A stretch of DNA of 64,000 nucleotides from Paenilisteria riparia FSL S10-1204 (GTDB lineage Bacteria; Bacillota; Bacilli; Lactobacillales; Listeriaceae), in NCBI RefSeq assembly GCF_000525995.1, contig NZ_AODL01000021.1, positions 23,708-87,707 of the forward strand, written 5' to 3'. The notes under the pieces were generated by a model. The model saw only the letters and a list, made by a program, of their open reading frames with translations, made no database searches and was not told where the DNA came from. Positions 8,521 to 18,877 of this stretch are shown here, piece after piece. Numbering within the stretch: position 1 is the first letter of the stretch; every line of letters begins with the position of its first letter. The position numbers and the translations under genes were made by a program.

Positions 8521-9625
8521 TAGCATTGCTTGGGTCAAAATCAGTGATATCAGTTTGCGATTTTTTTCCAGCAATCAAATCCACCAATAATTTGGCGACG
8601 TAAGGACCTGTTGTTAGCCCTGAAGAACCAAGTCCGTTAGCTACAAAAATAGATTTAGCTGTCGGCAAAGTTCCAATAATTGGCGTGAAATCTGGTGTAA
8701 ATGGTCTCGTGCCTACCCGGATTTCCGCTATTTTGGTGTGCTTTACTTCTGGCGCAAAACGAGCAATTTCGTCTAAAATTTCTACTTTCGCAGTTTCGGT
8801 TGGCTCTAAATCAAATCCTTCCTCATTTTCATGTGTCGCACCAATAATCATTCGTCCGTCATCAAATGGTACAATGCTCTTAGCGCTTGGCGGCAATACA
8901 ACAGGCCAGTCATTCGTCACCTGCTCATTCCATTCCAAATGAAGCAATTGACCTTTTTGTGGATGAATCGCAGCTTGCAGACCGAGTGGCTGAATCAGCT
9001 CAGGAAGCCAGGCACCTGCTGCTAAAATAATTTTATCAGCCATCCAATGTTGTTCTTTCACAACTACCTGAACGGTTTCGGATTTTTTTTCTAGTCTCGC
9101 TTTTCCATGAATCACCGTCGCGCCTTGCTTCATCGCCGCATCTTGTAACGCCGCAACCAGGGCGGCACCGTCGACGCGCGCACCACCACTTACATATACC
9201 GAACCAAAATCAGAAGCAACGATTGGAAACATATTCTGCGTCTCGCTTGGCGTTAACCGTTTGATTTCACCGATTTCTGGTGCTTCTTCTTTTCTGCTAC
9301 GCGCAATTTGTTCCAATTCAATTAACTTTTCTTCTGTATCGCGTAAACAAAGCGCACCGACCATTTTATAACCTGTATTTTTCGTGGTGTCTTGCGCTAG
9401 TTGCTTGATAAGCTCGGGATAATAACGCGCGCTGTCTTTGGCTAGCTCATACCAGACTTTATTTCGTCGTTTCGAAAGCCACGGACAAATAATGCCTGCT
9501 GCTGCATATGTTGCTTGACCTCGTTCTTGTTTATCGATAACAATAACTTCTTTCTGCTGTTTGGAAAGCAAGTAAGCCGCGGTCATCCCCACGATTCCTC
9601 CGCCAATAATCACGATTTTTTCCAT
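8510..9625 (-). CDS. FAD-dependent amino-acid oxidase (DAO / ThiO-like family)
   Basis: 371 residues from ATG 9625, chosen because GGAGGG stands eight bases upstream and the Rossmann fold begins at once (KIVIIGGGIVGMTAAYLL). A DAO fold follows: TYAAAGIICPW near 38-48, a central substrate-binding domain, and the C-terminal FAD motif VANGLGSSGLTTGP. Relatives oxidise glycine, sarcosine or D-amino acids and make hydrogen peroxide. ThiO works in thiamine synthesis, but no thi genes are near, so the substrate is open. Divergent from malS and convergent with the Bce permease. Confidence 0.85.
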   Translation of the reverse strand: MEKIVIIGGGIVGMTAAYLLSKQQKEVIVIDKQERGQATYAAAGIICPWLSKRRNKVWYELAKDSARYYPELIKQLAQDTTKNTGYKMVGALCLRDTEEKLIELEQIARSRKEEAPEIGEIKRLTPSETQNMFPIVASDFGSVYVSGGARVDGAALVAALQDAAMKQGATVIHGKARLEKKSETVQVVVKEQHWMADKIILAAGAWLPELIQPLGLQAAIHPQKGQLLHLEWNEQVTNDWPVVLPPSAKSIVPFDDGRMIIGATHENEEGFDLEPTETAKVEILDEIARFAPEVKHTKIAEIRVGTRPFTPDFTPIIGTLPTAKSIFVANGLGSSGLTTGPYVAKLLVDLIAGKKSQTDITDFDPSNAITS

Positions 9626-9758
9626 AGTTTCTTCCCTCCATCTAATCCCACTCATTATACAAATTCCAAACATAGAACACAAGTCTGTTGTAATTAGTCG
9701 ATTTTTAAGGCTAATCTAGTGTAAAATGTAGGTAAGACTACAAAAGGAGCAGGATAAA

Positions 9759-11393
9759 ATGATGAATGGCTATACACGACTAAATGACCCAATCCAAAAC
9801 AAAGGAACCGCATTTACAAAAGAAGAACGCGAGAAATGGCGCTTACATGGTCTAATACCCGCACAAATCGAAACATTAGAAGAACAAGCTTCCCGTGCTT
9901 ACGAAGCGTTACATACAAAAAATACACCGCTTGAGCAACACCTATACGTGATGGGACTTTATAGCGAAAATCGAACCTTGTTTTACAAATTAGTCATGGA
10001 TCATATAACTGAATTGATGCCCATTATTTACACGCCCACCATCGGCCAAGCAGTCATGACCTACCACGAAAACTGGCAAAACTCGCAAGACGCATTATTT
10101 TTACAAGCAGATAGCGACATCGATATTACACAAATTTTCAAACAAAACATACCTCATCCTGAAAAAATACGAATGCTTGTCGTAACAGATGGCGAAGGTG
10201 TGCTTGGCATAGGCGATTGGGGCTTAAATGGTGTCAGCATTGCGATTGGCAAACTAGCAGTGTACACCGTCGCAGCTGGTCTTGCCCCCGATTGCGTGCT
10301 GCCCGTCGTGATTGATGCTGGAACAAACAACAAAGCCTTACGCGCTGATCCCCGTTATTTAGGATTGCGCAAACCACGACTACAAGCAGATGAGTATGAC
10401 GCTTTTATCGCGAAATTTGTTGCATCCGTTCAAACATCTTTTCCAAAAGCCGTTTTGCATTGGGAAGATTTTGGACGAGACAACGCGAGCCGGATTTTGG
10501 AGACGTATCGTGCGCAATTATGTACATTTAATGATGATATTCAAGGCACTGGCGCCATGGTTGTAGCTGCAGCTTTAGCAACGACGCGTGTTTCGAAAAT
10601 GCCATTGTCAGAACAACGCATCGTCATTTTTGGAGCAGGAACCGCTGGAATCGGAATTGCCGATCAACTAGTCGCTGAAATGGTGGCGAATGAAGGATTG
10701 ACCGCCGAACAAGCGAAATCACGTTTTTATTTAGTAGATCGTCCGGGGTTGTTGACAGATGATTTGCCAAGTTTAACTTCTGGACAGCGTAAATATGCTC
10801 GAAGCAGTGAGGCCTTTTCAAAGCGTTTAACGACACTTTTAGCGATTGTGAAACATGTGAAGCCAACAATGTTAATTGGCTGTTCTGGCGTTGCAGGGGT
10901 CTTCTCGGAGGATGTTGTTCGCGAGATGTGTCGCCATACAGAGCGGCCAGCGATTTTGCCATTATCTAATCCAACGAAATTGGCCGAAGCTACAGCACAA
11001 GATTTGATTACTTGGACAAAGGGATGTGCACTAGTTGTCACGGGAAGCCCTTCTGAACCGGTCGAATATAGCGGCGATACGTATGTTATTGGGCAGGCAA
11101 ACAATGCTTTACTATACCCAGGACTTGGCTTAGCGGCAGTGATTACCGAAGCCCGCGGAATTACAGATGAAATGCTCGCGGCTGCAAGTCACGCGGTTGC
11201 CACACAAATTAGCGATGTGACAAACACTGGCGCCGCTCTCTTGCCACCCGTTGCTACATTGCGCGAAACATCTCATGCTGTCACACTTGCTGTTGTCAAA
11301 AAAACAATCGAACAAGGATTGAATAACCGCGAAATTACCGATCCACTCCAAGCCGTAAACGAAGCTATTTGGATTCCTGAATATAAGGAGTGA
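9759..11393 (+). CDS. NAD-type malic enzyme (malolactic/malic family)
   Basis: 544 residues, the long malic-enzyme form (~540-560). It decarboxylates malate oxidatively to pyruvate, linking dicarboxylates to central metabolism. Signatures: YTPTIGQA near 93-100, GEGVLGIGDWG near 146-156, the metal-binding stretch WEDFGRDNA and FNDDIQGTGAM near 258-268, and the NAD-binding loop FGAGTAGIGIAD near 293. ATGATG follows AAAGGAG; I take the first. A serine hydrolase gene follows after 7 bases. Listeria annotations often call this orthologue malate dehydrogenase or MalS; a malolactic enzyme cannot be excluded from motifs alone. Confidence 0.92.
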   Translation: MMNGYTRLNDPIQNKGTAFTKEEREKWRLHGLIPAQIETLEEQASRAYEALHTKNTPLEQHLYVMGLYSENRTLFYKLVMDHITELMPIIYTPTIGQAVMTYHENWQNSQDALFLQADSDIDITQIFKQNIPHPEKIRMLVVTDGEGVLGIGDWGLNGVSIAIGKLAVYTVAAGLAPDCVLPVVIDAGTNNKALRADPRYLGLRKPRLQADEYDAFIAKFVASVQTSFPKAVLHWEDFGRDNASRILETYRAQLCTFNDDIQGTGAMVVAAALATTRVSKMPLSEQRIVIFGAGTAGIGIADQLVAEMVANEGLTAEQAKSRFYLVDRPGLLTDDLPSLTSGQRKYARSSEAFSKRLTTLLAIVKHVKPTMLIGCSGVAGVFSEDVVREMCRHTERPAILPLSNPTKLAEATAQDLITWTKGCALVVTGSPSEPVEYSGDTYVIGQANNALLYPGLGLAAVITEARGITDEMLAAASHAVATQISDVTNTGAALLPPVATLRETSHAVTLAVVKKTIEQGLNNREITDPLQAVNEAIWIPEYKE

Positions 11394-11400
11394 TGTAACT

Positions 11401-12390
11401 ATGTTGGATACCTTGTTAAAGAAAATGGTCACAGATGGCGTCGTACCAGGCATTTCCTATGCCGTCATCTCGCCAAACCGGACAAAACAACACGTCATCG
11501 GCATGAAACAGCTCATCCCTGAAAAAGTCGTTTTAGAACCTGAGGCAATTTATGATATCGCATCTCTCACGAAAGTCATTGCGACAACGACTCTTATTTT
11601 GCAACATATCGAAGCTGGGAAGATCCATTTGGAAGACCCCGTAATAACTTTTCTACCCGATTTTCGCTATCCAGAAGTAACGATTTTACACCTTTTAACA
11701 CATAGCTCTGGGCTTGCGAAAAACATTCCCAACTATACGATTGCAACGAAACAAGACGTATATCGATACTGCATAGAGACGCCTCAAGAAACGGCTTCCG
11801 GCACGGACGTCACGTATGCCGATGCCAACTTTTTATTGCTTGGCTATATTTTAGAAGTATTGAGCGGTGACTTAGAAAAACAAGTGCAAACCAATGTATT
11901 GGCGCCATTAAAGATGCATGCAAGCAGTTTCAATCCTGATGTGACAAACATCTTCGTACCAACAGAACTTCACCCAGAACGCGGGCTTATTTCTGGTCAA
12001 GTTCATGATTTCAAAGCCTGGAAAATGGGCGGTGTCGCGGGTCACGCGGGTTTATTCAGTAACCTTCCCGACCTCATTCGCTTTACAAAAGGACTTTTGC
12101 ATGAAGATGGTCCGCTTTTAAAACCAGAAACGATTGTAACATTACAACAAAACTATACGCCAAATTTAAACCGATCGCGCGGACTTGGTTGGGATTTAGT
12201 ACCTGCTCGTGACCATTTTGCGATTTATCATACGGGCTTCACAGGGACTTTTCTAGTTATTGATTTGAAGCTGAAAGCAGCGCTTATCGTGTTAACAAAT
12301 CGAATCCATCCGAACCGAGATAACGCAGTGTTTCTAGCGCGTCGCGAACATATTGTAAATCAATTTATGCAAGATATAGGAGGGAAATAA
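11401..12390 (+). CDS. Beta-lactamase-family serine hydrolase
   Basis: 329 residues. Class C beta-lactamase / penicillin-binding-protein-like fold. The active-site tetrad SLTK is at about 54-57 (IYDIASLTKVIATT), the YxN-type motif appears as YADANFLLLGY near 139, and HTGFTG near 280 is the KTG equivalent. There is no signal peptide or membrane helix, so the protein is probably cytosolic; such proteins are esterases or D-aminopeptidase-like enzymes rather than resistance factors. ATG follows an AAGGAGTGATG site. The stop overlaps the next start by one base (TAATG), so it is co-translated with the DUF1801 gene. Confidence 0.88.
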   Translation: MLDTLLKKMVTDGVVPGISYAVISPNRTKQHVIGMKQLIPEKVVLEPEAIYDIASLTKVIATTTLILQHIEAGKIHLEDPVITFLPDFRYPEVTILHLLTHSSGLAKNIPNYTIATKQDVYRYCIETPQETASGTDVTYADANFLLLGYILEVLSGDLEKQVQTNVLAPLKMHASSFNPDVTNIFVPTELHPERGLISGQVHDFKAWKMGGVAGHAGLFSNLPDLIRFTKGLLHEDGPLLKPETIVTLQQNYTPNLNRSRGLGWDLVPARDHFAIYHTGFTGTFLVIDLKLKAALIVLTNRIHPNRDNAVFLARREHIVNQFMQDIGGK

Positions 12391-12959
12391 TGAAAATCGA
12401 AGAGTACATGGAAGACGTTGCGCCAGAACAAAAAGAAGGTTTTGCAAGATTGATGCAAGTCGTGGATGAAAATATACCCACTGGCTTCATGAAAGAAATC
12501 CAATATGGTATGCCATCCTATGTCGTTCCAAAAACGCGCTATCCTGATGGCTATCATTGCGACACGAACCTTTCGCTTCCCTTTTTCGCCATTGCCGCCC
12601 AAAAACGCCATATCGCGGTCTATCACATGGGACTTTCCGCTAACGAGCCGCTACTATCTTGGTTTCAAGCCGAATATCCAAAGCATATGACAACAAAACT
12701 CAACATGGGCAAAGGCTGCATTCGTTTCACCAATCCGAAAAAAATCCCCTACGAACTCATCGGCGAGCTAGCAAGTAAAGTCACCGTGGATGAATGGATT
12801 AGCCAGTACGAAACGGCGATTAAAAAAATAAAAAAGATTGAGGTGCTCCCAATATGGAAGTTTCCTCAATCTTTTCTTGTATATTATCGAATAGCTGCAT
12901 TCACACCAGCTAACCGTCCTGTCACTAGCGCGCACGTAATATTATACCCACCCGTATAG
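12390..12959 (+). CDS. DUF1801 family protein (C-terminus altered by a +1 frameshift)
   Basis: Reads as 189 residues, but the DUF1801/YdhG-like domain is complete by about 145 ([10 protein letters not shown] ... [11 protein letters not shown]). The last ~44 residues come from reading through the transcription terminator and into the antisense of the next gene. The A run at 12822-12828 has seven bases; six would give AAA AAA TAA and a 146-residue protein ending just before the terminator hairpin. The family is a small alpha/beta domain, some members resembling the Bacillus iron chaperone fra; function here is unknown. Co-translated with the serine hydrolase. Confidence 0.85.
   Translation: MKIEEYMEDVAPEQKEGFARLMQVVDENIPTGFMKEIQYGMPSYVVPKTRYPDGYHCDTNLSLPFFAIAAQKRHIAVYHMGLSANEPLLSWFQAEYPKHMTTKLNMGKGCIRFTNPKKIPYELIGELASKVTVDEWISQYETAIKKIKKIEVLPIWKFPQSFLVYYRIAAFTPANRPVTSAHVILYPPV
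12836..12886. terminator. Bidirectional rho-independent terminator
   Basis: AAAAAGATTGAGG is mirrored by CCTCAATCTTTTC across a ~17-base loop, with A- and T-rich flanks on both sides. It serves the DUF1801 gene on the plus strand and the convergent HI0933-type flavoprotein on the minus strand. Its position supports the shorter DUF1801 reading frame. Confidence 0.85.
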
Positions 12960-14139
12960 CCATTAATATCTAATATTTCACCACAGAAAAATAAACCTGG
13001 CATCAACTTGGATTGCATTTCTTTTGGTACGATTTCCTTCACAGAAACACCACCGCCAGTCACAAATGCCTTCTCAAAATCAAGCGTACCATTTGCTTGG
13101 AAAGCGAATTTCTTCAATGTTTCGAGGAAGCTTTGCCATTTTTTTTGCGCCACTGAAATACAATCCGCGTCTGGATCAATTTCCGTCCGCTCTAAAAGAA
13201 ATAGCAACATCCGCTCTTGCATCAGCGATTTCAACGCATTTTTAACCGCTTTTTTCGGATTATCTTTGACTAGCTGCATCACTTGCTGTTCTAACTCACC
13301 TTTTGCAATGTCAGGAAAGAAATCAATCGTCATCGTTAATTCCGAAACGTCGAATTTCTTTAAACCTTGAATCACAAACTGGCTACAACGCAATGCAGCT
13401 GGACCTGATACACCGAAATGTGTGAAAATCATATCCATTTGATGTGTAATAATCGCTTTTCCTTTTGGATTTAATACCGATAAAGCAACATCGCGTAACG
13501 AGATACCTTGTAACACTTTGCTTTTAATAAAAGGTTCGTTAGATGTAATCGGAACTTCTGTTGGAAAAAGCTCCGTAATCGTGTGCCCAGCGGCTTTCGC
13601 CCAAGCATAGCCATCACCGGTTGACCCTGTCCGAGGCACCGATTTCCCGCCAACAGCAATGATAACAGAGTGTGCAGTGATGTCTTGACCGTCTGCGAGT
13701 GTAACACCAGTCACTTCTGTGTCCGCATAATTCACACGCTTTACAGGTGTTTTCATGTAAACCTTCACTTGCAATTTGTCCAAACGCGAAATCATCGCAT
13801 CCGCCACTGAACGCGCGCTATCTGTCACAGGAAACATCCGGCCATGATCCTCTTCCTTCAACGCTACACCCAATTTTTCGAAAAAGGCGATGATATCTTC
13901 ATTGTTAAATTCTGAAAAAGGCTATACATAAAACGCCCATTCCCCGGTATATTCTTAATAATTTCATCTGCAGGCTTTCGATTCGTTACGTTACAACGCC
14001 CGCCACCCGACAAAATTAATTTCCGTCCAAGCTTTGGCCCTTTTTCAACGAGCAGTACGCGCTTATTCTTCTCAGCCGCCGCGATAGCCGCCATCAAACC
14101 CGACGGTCCACCACCGATAACAATCACATCAAAATCCAT
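12884..14139 (-). CDS. NAD(P)/FAD-dependent oxidoreductase, HI0933/YtfP family (frameshifted)
   Basis: Intended length ~418 residues. The 5' part (from ATG 14139, after GGGGGTC) reads [20 protein letters not shown] and [12 protein letters not shown], the two FAD-binding hallmarks. The frame then changes at the A run 13915-13919; one more base there joins YSLF to [19 protein letters not shown]. The remaining part reads through [22 protein letters not shown] and the C-terminal [17 protein letters not shown] to the stop at 12884. The family binds FAD; its reaction is not known, though BaiN-like bile-acid dehydrogenases belong to it. One base is missing in a homopolymer, most likely an assembly error. 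Confidence 0.88.
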
Positions 14140-14152
14140 CTTATGACCCCCA

Positions 14153-14185
14153 TTAAAAAAACGCCCTTTGCAGAGCGCCAAAAAT
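14153..14185 (-). terminator. Terminator after the zinc peptidase gene
   Basis: Directly after the peptidase stop, the minus strand reads GGCGCTCTGCAAAGGGCG followed by seven Ts. CGCTCT pairs with AGGGCG across a GCAA loop. It separates the peptidase from the flavoprotein gene that starts at 14139. Confidence 0.75.
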
Positions 14186-14869
14186 CTAGTTTCGATTCAT
14201 ACCTGTAAAAATTAAAATCAATCTCAAAAGTTCCAAAACGGCTACTGCCATTGCTGCAACATATGTCATCGCGGCTGCGCTTAATACTTTGCGAGCCTGT
14301 GGTAATTCATCTGATTCCACAAGTCCAAGTTGGTTAATTTGGACAAGTGCTCGTTTTGAAGCATCAAACTCAACTGGCAACGTAATTAATTGGAACAAAA
14401 CGCCAACCGCCATTAAAACAATACCTATCAGCATCAGGTTTGGCAGGGTTGCCAACATCCCGATGATTAGAAAAATCCATGAAGCGTTCGAGCTAAACAT
14501 CGTAATCGGTACTAATGCGGAACGAAAACGCATAAACGCATAATCTTGCGCATCTTGAATTGCATGACCAACTTCGTGCGCCGCAACCGCAGTTCCAGAA
14601 ATAGAACGACCGTTGAAATTTGCGGATGATAGGAAGACTGCTTTTTTACGTGGATCATAGTGATCACTTAATACACCGCTAGTTTCTTGTACTGGAACGT
14701 TATGCAAACCATTCGCATCCAGAATTTGGCGAGCTACTTGCGCTCCTGTCAGTCCTGTGCGAATCGCAATTTTTGAATATTGTGAGTAGGTACTTTTCAC
14801 ACGATATTGTGCCCATAATGGAATCAAAGCCACAATCAGAAAATAAACAATATACATTTGTATACTCAT
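14186..14869 (-). CDS. YugP-family neutral zinc metallopeptidase, membrane protein
   Basis: 227 residues. An N-terminal membrane helix (about 5-17) precedes the zinc motif [14 protein letters not shown] (HExxH near 97-101), and two or three further helices fill residues ~118-165 and 195-222. This is Peptidase_M48-like 'zn_peptidase_2'. Substrates are unknown. It is likely a membrane-embedded protease acting on the inner face. It stands alone between two terminators or gaps. The start follows AGGATGG upstream of 14869. Confidence 0.85.
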   Translation of the reverse strand: MSIQMYIVYFLIVALIPLWAQYRVKSTYSQYSKIAIRTGLTGAQVARQILDANGLHNVPVQETSGVLSDHYDPRKKAVFLSSANFNGRSISGTAVAAHEVGHAIQDAQDYAFMRFRSALVPITMFSSNASWIFLIIGMLATLPNLMLIGIVLMAVGVLFQLITLPVEFDASKRALVQINQLGLVESDELPQARKVLSAAAMTYVAAMAVAVLELLRLILIFTGMNRN

Positions 14870-14940
14870 AATAAATTTCCATCCTCCTAGCTACTTAATA
14901 CTTTTATTATATAGGAGAAACCGCCAAACCTCAATAACTT

Positions 14941-15534
14941 TTAAGCTTCATGAGGAAATTCTAATTTAAAAGCGGTATTTTTCAATGTTTTTTTATAAAC
15001 AATCCATAAAACAAAAATGGTTAGCCAAAAAGTGCAATAACCAATCACCGTGATATACTGATCCAAACCGCCATAAATCGGCATCTGGCCAAATAAGTAA
15101 TCAATCACATCATTATGTAATGTCCAAATCGCAGCAATCGCAAAATGCTGGAACTTAATTCGGTAAAATGGAGCATAAATAAATGCCTGAATTGCCATCA
15201 AACCGTGTGACACCAACAACATCAACGAAAGTAAATCCAGATGTCCCAAATTAATCATATACGCTAGATTCATTCCAACTGCCCACACTCCATATTTCAA
15301 AAGACACACAAATGCCAGCGCCTCCATCAATGGCCAATGTTTCTTTGCAAGCCACGCCATCAAAACAAATACAAAAAACAAAACAGCCGTCGGACTATCC
15401 GGTACAAACAGCCAAAAACGCGGCTCCGTGATTTCTAACTGTGGCAAGTACCAAATAAAACCGTAAACCGCTCCTAGTAAATTCACTATAAATAACAGTC
15501 GTAAAAACGACCGATTCGCTAAATATCGATACAT
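14941..15534 (-). CDS. DUF1405 membrane protein (YpjA type)
   Basis: 197 residues from ATG 15534; an upstream in-frame TTG lies in the ribosome-site region. About six hydrophobic helices and very few charges: an integral membrane protein of unknown function. In Bacillus the orthologue ypjA lies in the ypjA-ypjB-ypjC-ypjD-dapB region, so this gene keeps regional but not immediate linkage. GGGGGAACAGGGAG precedes the start. Confidence 0.8.
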   Translation of the reverse strand: MYRYLANRSFLRLLFIVNLLGAVYGFIWYLPQLEITEPRFWLFVPDSPTAVLFFVFVLMAWLAKKHWPLMEALAFVCLLKYGVWAVGMNLAYMINLGHLDLLSLMLLVSHGLMAIQAFIYAPFYRIKFQHFAIAAIWTLHNDVIDYLFGQMPIYGGLDQYITVIGYCTFWLTIFVLWIVYKKTLKNTAFKLEFPHEA

Positions 15535-15586
15535 GACTCCCTGTTCCCCCAATCTTCTCGTCTTTCTATCATACCAAATTTCGATA

Positions 15587-15626
15587 AAAAAAACACCCGC
15601 TTTCTCATTTCTAAGAAAACAGGTGC
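15587..15626 (-). terminator. Terminator after reoY
   Basis: On the minus strand CACCTGTTTTCT pairs with AGAAAGCGGGTG across a short loop and is followed by a run of eight Ts. It lies directly behind the reoY stop, closing the ypiA-reoY end of the aromatic gene block. Confidence 0.8.
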
Positions 15627-15632
15627 CTCTAT

Positions 15633-16175
15633 TTAACTATATTGCTTAAATTGTTCCATCAACTCTTGGAATCTTTCTTCATCATAATTATCTAACGCCG
15701 CGTCGATTTCGACAAGTAACTTCTCTTTCGAAAAATGAGCCACTGCAGAATCTAAGAATTGGGCTGCTATTTGCTTATCGGAATCTGTTATAAGCAATTC
15801 TTGGAACGGGCTATCCTCGCGCACTAACGCATATTGTGGCGAAGTAACTACACCCGGGAAATGCAGCTGAATATATATTTCTTCATCCCAATTCAAGCGA
15901 ATATCGTGAAATGCTTTTTCTGGATCACTCGTTACAATATTGCCTTTAAAGAAACGAAACGGCTCATCATCCACACCGTGAGAAGTGAGTACAAGTCCAC
16001 GAGGGCAACCTTCTGCATTATCGACAAAATGAACATATTTCATAATTTGATCATGCCCCGCAATGTAATTAAGAATCCACATAGATTCTCTTATTTTCAT
16101 TTGATGCTGACTTAATAACCATCTAACAAAGTCCTTCTTATCCTCAATGCTAATCGATGCTTTCATTTCACTCAC
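15633..16175 (-). CDS. reoY: ReoY / YpiB, UPF0302 family regulator of ClpCP-dependent MurA turnover
   Basis: 180 residues. The N-terminal UPF0302 domain ([21 protein letters not shown], then the beta-rich [23 protein letters not shown]) is followed by a short acidic C-terminal IDEAL-type segment (about 160-178, [19 protein letters not shown]). In Listeria monocytogenes the orthologue Lmo1921 acts with ReoM to send MurA, the first enzyme of peptidoglycan precursor synthesis, to ClpCP. Assignment rests on family and gene order (EPSP synthase gene, ypiA, ypiB). GGAGTGAGTG upstream of the ATG. Confidence 0.88.
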   Translation of the reverse strand: MSEMKASISIEDKKDFVRWLLSQHQMKIRESMWILNYIAGHDQIMKYVHFVDNAEGCPRGLVLTSHGVDDEPFRFFKGNIVTSDPEKAFHDIRLNWDEEIYIQLHFPGVVTSPQYALVREDSPFQELLITDSDKQIAAQFLDSAVAHFSKEKLLVEIDAALDNYDEERFQELMEQFKQYS

Positions 16176-16200
16176 TCCTTCCCATCAAAATGGGGATCTA

Positions 16201-17451
16201 TTAATAGTCTAACAAACTTAAAACTTCTTCATCACCAGGCTCAAACGTTAAATACTGCGCTAACACTTGCTCTGACTTCGCAACGTCACCATCTTCTCGC
16301 AAGAACAAACCATATTCTTTTAAGAAAGTAGCATTGTTTGCAAAATGTGGGTAAGCAAGGTCATAGCTTTCTTTTGCTTTATTATAATTATCTAGTTCCT
16401 GATATGCAACACTTACGTCCCAAAAAATTTGCGGCTCCGTTAAAATTTCTTGTTCAAGCGACTCCACCAACTCAACAATACCTTCATAATCAGCTTTTTT
16501 CAGCAAAATCTTGTTCACTTCTAAAATCGCATCAATGAACTCTGGGTCAAGTGCAATCGCCTGACGGAAATAATGTTCCGCATCTTTTGCCTGGTCGTTT
16601 TTCCAAGCCAATTTTCCAGCTTCTAAAAATAGTTCTTTATTGAATTCATCTTGTTTTAAACCATCTGCCAATGCTTGTAGCGCCTTGTCTGGCTCACCGT
16701 TTTCCTCATAGCTCTTGGCCAAATACGTGTATAGCGTCGTAAATCCAGGGTCATGTTCTTTCAAATGTTCCAGCGCATGAATCGCCTTCGTGTAATCTTT
16801 CGCTTGATAACTCGTCAAACCAAGACCGAATAACGTATTCACATCTTCTTGTTCAGCTAGCGCCTTCTCGTAATACGTAATCGCCTCTTCAAAAGCACCA
16901 CTGCTCGCTAAGCTTTCCGCAATTCGCTCATAAATCTGGCTTCCCGCAAACTCCGTCACGCCCGCATCAAGCACTGCCTGATAACTTTGCACCGCCGAAG
17001 CAAACCGCGCAGTCGATAAATAAAACTCGCCTAATGCAAAATCAATGACTGGCTCATTTGGCAATAGCGCTTTAGCTTGTTCTAACTTCGCTTCTGTCAC
17101 CTCATGAAGTCCTTGCATTTGATATAAGTCGGCAAGTACGAGCAAACTCTCCGGATACGCATCATCTTGTTCGTTTACTTGCTCCAAATACTCCATTGCA
17201 CCTTCGATATCATCCTTTTCAATCGCAACTTCCGCCGCACGAACGAGCAATTCACCCTCATCTTTATATTTCGCCAATAATAATTCATATAAATCCTCTG
17301 CTTCTTCGAGAAATCCAAGTTGAAATAACTGCTCCGCCAACCAATATTGTTCCTCATCCGTCCCATTTTGCAATGCTTGTTGGAAATATTTCTGCGCCTC
17401 TGGCAAATTTTCTTGCTCCAAAGCCACTAACATCTGCTCTGCATATTTCAT
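16201..17451 (-). CDS. YpiA, TPR-repeat protein
   Basis: 416 residues, nearly all tetratricopeptide repeats: about ten helix pairs with the W/L-G-Y-A-F-A-P pattern (for example AIHALEHLKEHDPGFTTLYT and AEHYFRQAIALDPEFIDAI). No membrane segment; strongly acidic. A scaffold protein of the YpiA family, always beside ypiB/reoY; its partner is unknown. GAGGAG precedes the ATG. It lies about 130 bases after the aroA stop, behind the aroA terminator, so it may have its own promoter with reoY. Confidence 0.85.
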   Translation of the reverse strand: MKYAEQMLVALEQENLPEAQKYFQQALQNGTDEEQYWLAEQLFQLGFLEEAEDLYELLLAKYKDEGELLVRAAEVAIEKDDIEGAMEYLEQVNEQDDAYPESLLVLADLYQMQGLHEVTEAKLEQAKALLPNEPVIDFALGEFYLSTARFASAVQSYQAVLDAGVTEFAGSQIYERIAESLASSGAFEEAITYYEKALAEQEDVNTLFGLGLTSYQAKDYTKAIHALEHLKEHDPGFTTLYTYLAKSYEENGEPDKALQALADGLKQDEFNKELFLEAGKLAWKNDQAKDAEHYFRQAIALDPEFIDAILEVNKILLKKADYEGIVELVESLEQEILTEPQIFWDVSVAYQELDNYNKAKESYDLAYPHFANNATFLKEYGLFLREDGDVAKSEQVLAQYLTFEPGDEEVLSLLDY

Positions 17452-17553
17452 TGTTCATACTCCTCACATCTATCCCATTTCGTAGGCTTATTATAACCAA
17501 AAGGTCAAAACAAGTCAAACAGTCTTTCTTATTTTCCTGATTTTATACCAAAC

Positions 17554-17581
17554 AAAAACGCATGCAAAATTTGCACACGCC
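17554..17581 (-). terminator. Terminator after aroA
   Basis: Minus strand GCGTGTGCAAA / TTTGCATGCG hairpin followed by TTTTTG, seven bases after the aroA stop. It marks the end of the aromatic biosynthesis transcript. Confidence 0.75.
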
Positions 17582-17587
17582 CTGCCT

Positions 17588-18865
17588 CTACTTATATAAA
17601 GAAGTTACATCATCAAAAAAGCTCGGATACGAAACATTAATTGCTTCTGCATTTTCTAATGTAACATCAGAATCTGCTAGCAAGGCTGCGATTTGTAGCA
17701 TCATTCCCATGCGATGATCCCCGTAACTTTGGACAGTCGCACCGTGTAATGTTTGGTTGCCTTCGATAACCATGCCATCGTCGGTTCCAACGAGCGCCAC
17801 ACCCATTTTGGAAAGTTCCGTAACCACTGCATCAATCCGATTTGTTTCTTTTACTTTTAGCTCTTCGGCATCTTTAATAACGGTTTTCCCAGTTGCTTGC
17901 GATGCTAGTAGCGCAATGACTGGCAGTTCATCGATGAGGCGTGGAATAATATCGCCGCCAATTTCAATGCCTTTTAAATCACTTGTTTCTACAATGACTG
18001 TCCCAGCGGGTTCATCCCCTGCCTTACTCGTCTGCTCCACCGTGATTTTACCGCCCATTTCTTTGACAACATCAATAATACCCGTTCTTGTTGGGTTGAG
18101 GCCCACATTTTCAAGCCGAATTTTGCTATTAGGAATGATTAGACCCGCCACAATGAAAAATGCTGCGGAAGAAATATCACCTGGAACAACTACATTTTGT
18201 CCTTGGAATTCTTGGCCACCATTGATACGAATCGTTAAGCCCTCCGTTATAATCGTACCACCAAATTGACGAATCATCTGCTCGGTATGGTCGCGCGTTT
18301 TTTCTTTTTCAATAATCGTCGTTTCTCCGTCTGCCTGAAGTGCCGCAAAAATAATTGCGCTCTTCACTTGAGCACTGGCAACTGGTAGCCTATACGTCAT
18401 CGGTTGTAGCTTCGTTCCTGTTACTTTCACCGGAGCAAAATTTGCATCTTTCGCTTCAAAAATGGCACCCATTTCGCGTAATGGCAACATCACACGACCC
18501 ATTGGACGTTTCGCAATCGACGCATCACCTTCTAATGTAGCATCAAACGGACGTCCCGCTAAAATACCTAACATTAAACGAATCGTCGTACCCGAATTCC
18601 CAACGTCAAGCGTCGCATCCGGCCGTTTCAATCCGTCCCAACCCGTGCCGTGCACCACAATCTTGTCCTGAAATTCCTCAATCGGAACACCTAGCGCTCG
18701 AAAAACACCAATCGTACTTAAACAGTCTTCCCCTTTCAAGAAATTGCTCACCGTTGTTGTCCCGTTCGCTAAAGCACCGAACATAATACTGCGATGCGAA
18801 ATCGATTTATCTCCAGGAACCCGAATTGTCCCGTTCAAACCTTGCTTATTGGTTACTAACTGCAT
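17588..18865 (-). CDS. aroA: 3-Phosphoshikimate 1-carboxyvinyltransferase (EPSP synthase)
   Basis: 425 residues. It joins shikimate-3-phosphate to phosphoenolpyruvate, the sixth shikimate step. Visible motifs: [19 protein letters not shown] at 12-30 (both substrates bound by the lysine and serine), [12 protein letters not shown] near 87, and [14 protein letters not shown] near 335. Called aroE in Bacillus/Listeria naming. GAGGGAGG before the ATG; it begins 13 bases after tyrA. Last gene of the aro run before the terminator. Confidence 0.97.
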   Translation of the reverse strand: MQLVTNKQGLNGTIRVPGDKSISHRSIMFGALANGTTTVSNFLKGEDCLSTIGVFRALGVPIEEFQDKIVVHGTGWDGLKRPDATLDVGNSGTTIRLMLGILAGRPFDATLEGDASIAKRPMGRVMLPLREMGAIFEAKDANFAPVKVTGTKLQPMTYRLPVASAQVKSAIIFAALQADGETTIIEKEKTRDHTEQMIRQFGGTIITEGLTIRINGGQEFQGQNVVVPGDISSAAFFIVAGLIIPNSKIRLENVGLNPTRTGIIDVVKEMGGKITVEQTSKAGDEPAGTVIVETSDLKGIEIGGDIIPRLIDELPVIALLASQATGKTVIKDAEELKVKETNRIDAVVTELSKMGVALVGTDDGMVIEGNQTLHGATVQSYGDHRMGMMLQIAALLADSDVTLENAEAINVSYPSFFDDVTSLYK

Positions 18866-18877
18866 CGTAATCCTCCC

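Noticed and set aside
17757..18269. Plus-strand open frame of 170 codons
   Set aside because: Antisense to aroA, whose protein is fully conserved; Ser/Thr/Pro-rich shadow without a start signal.
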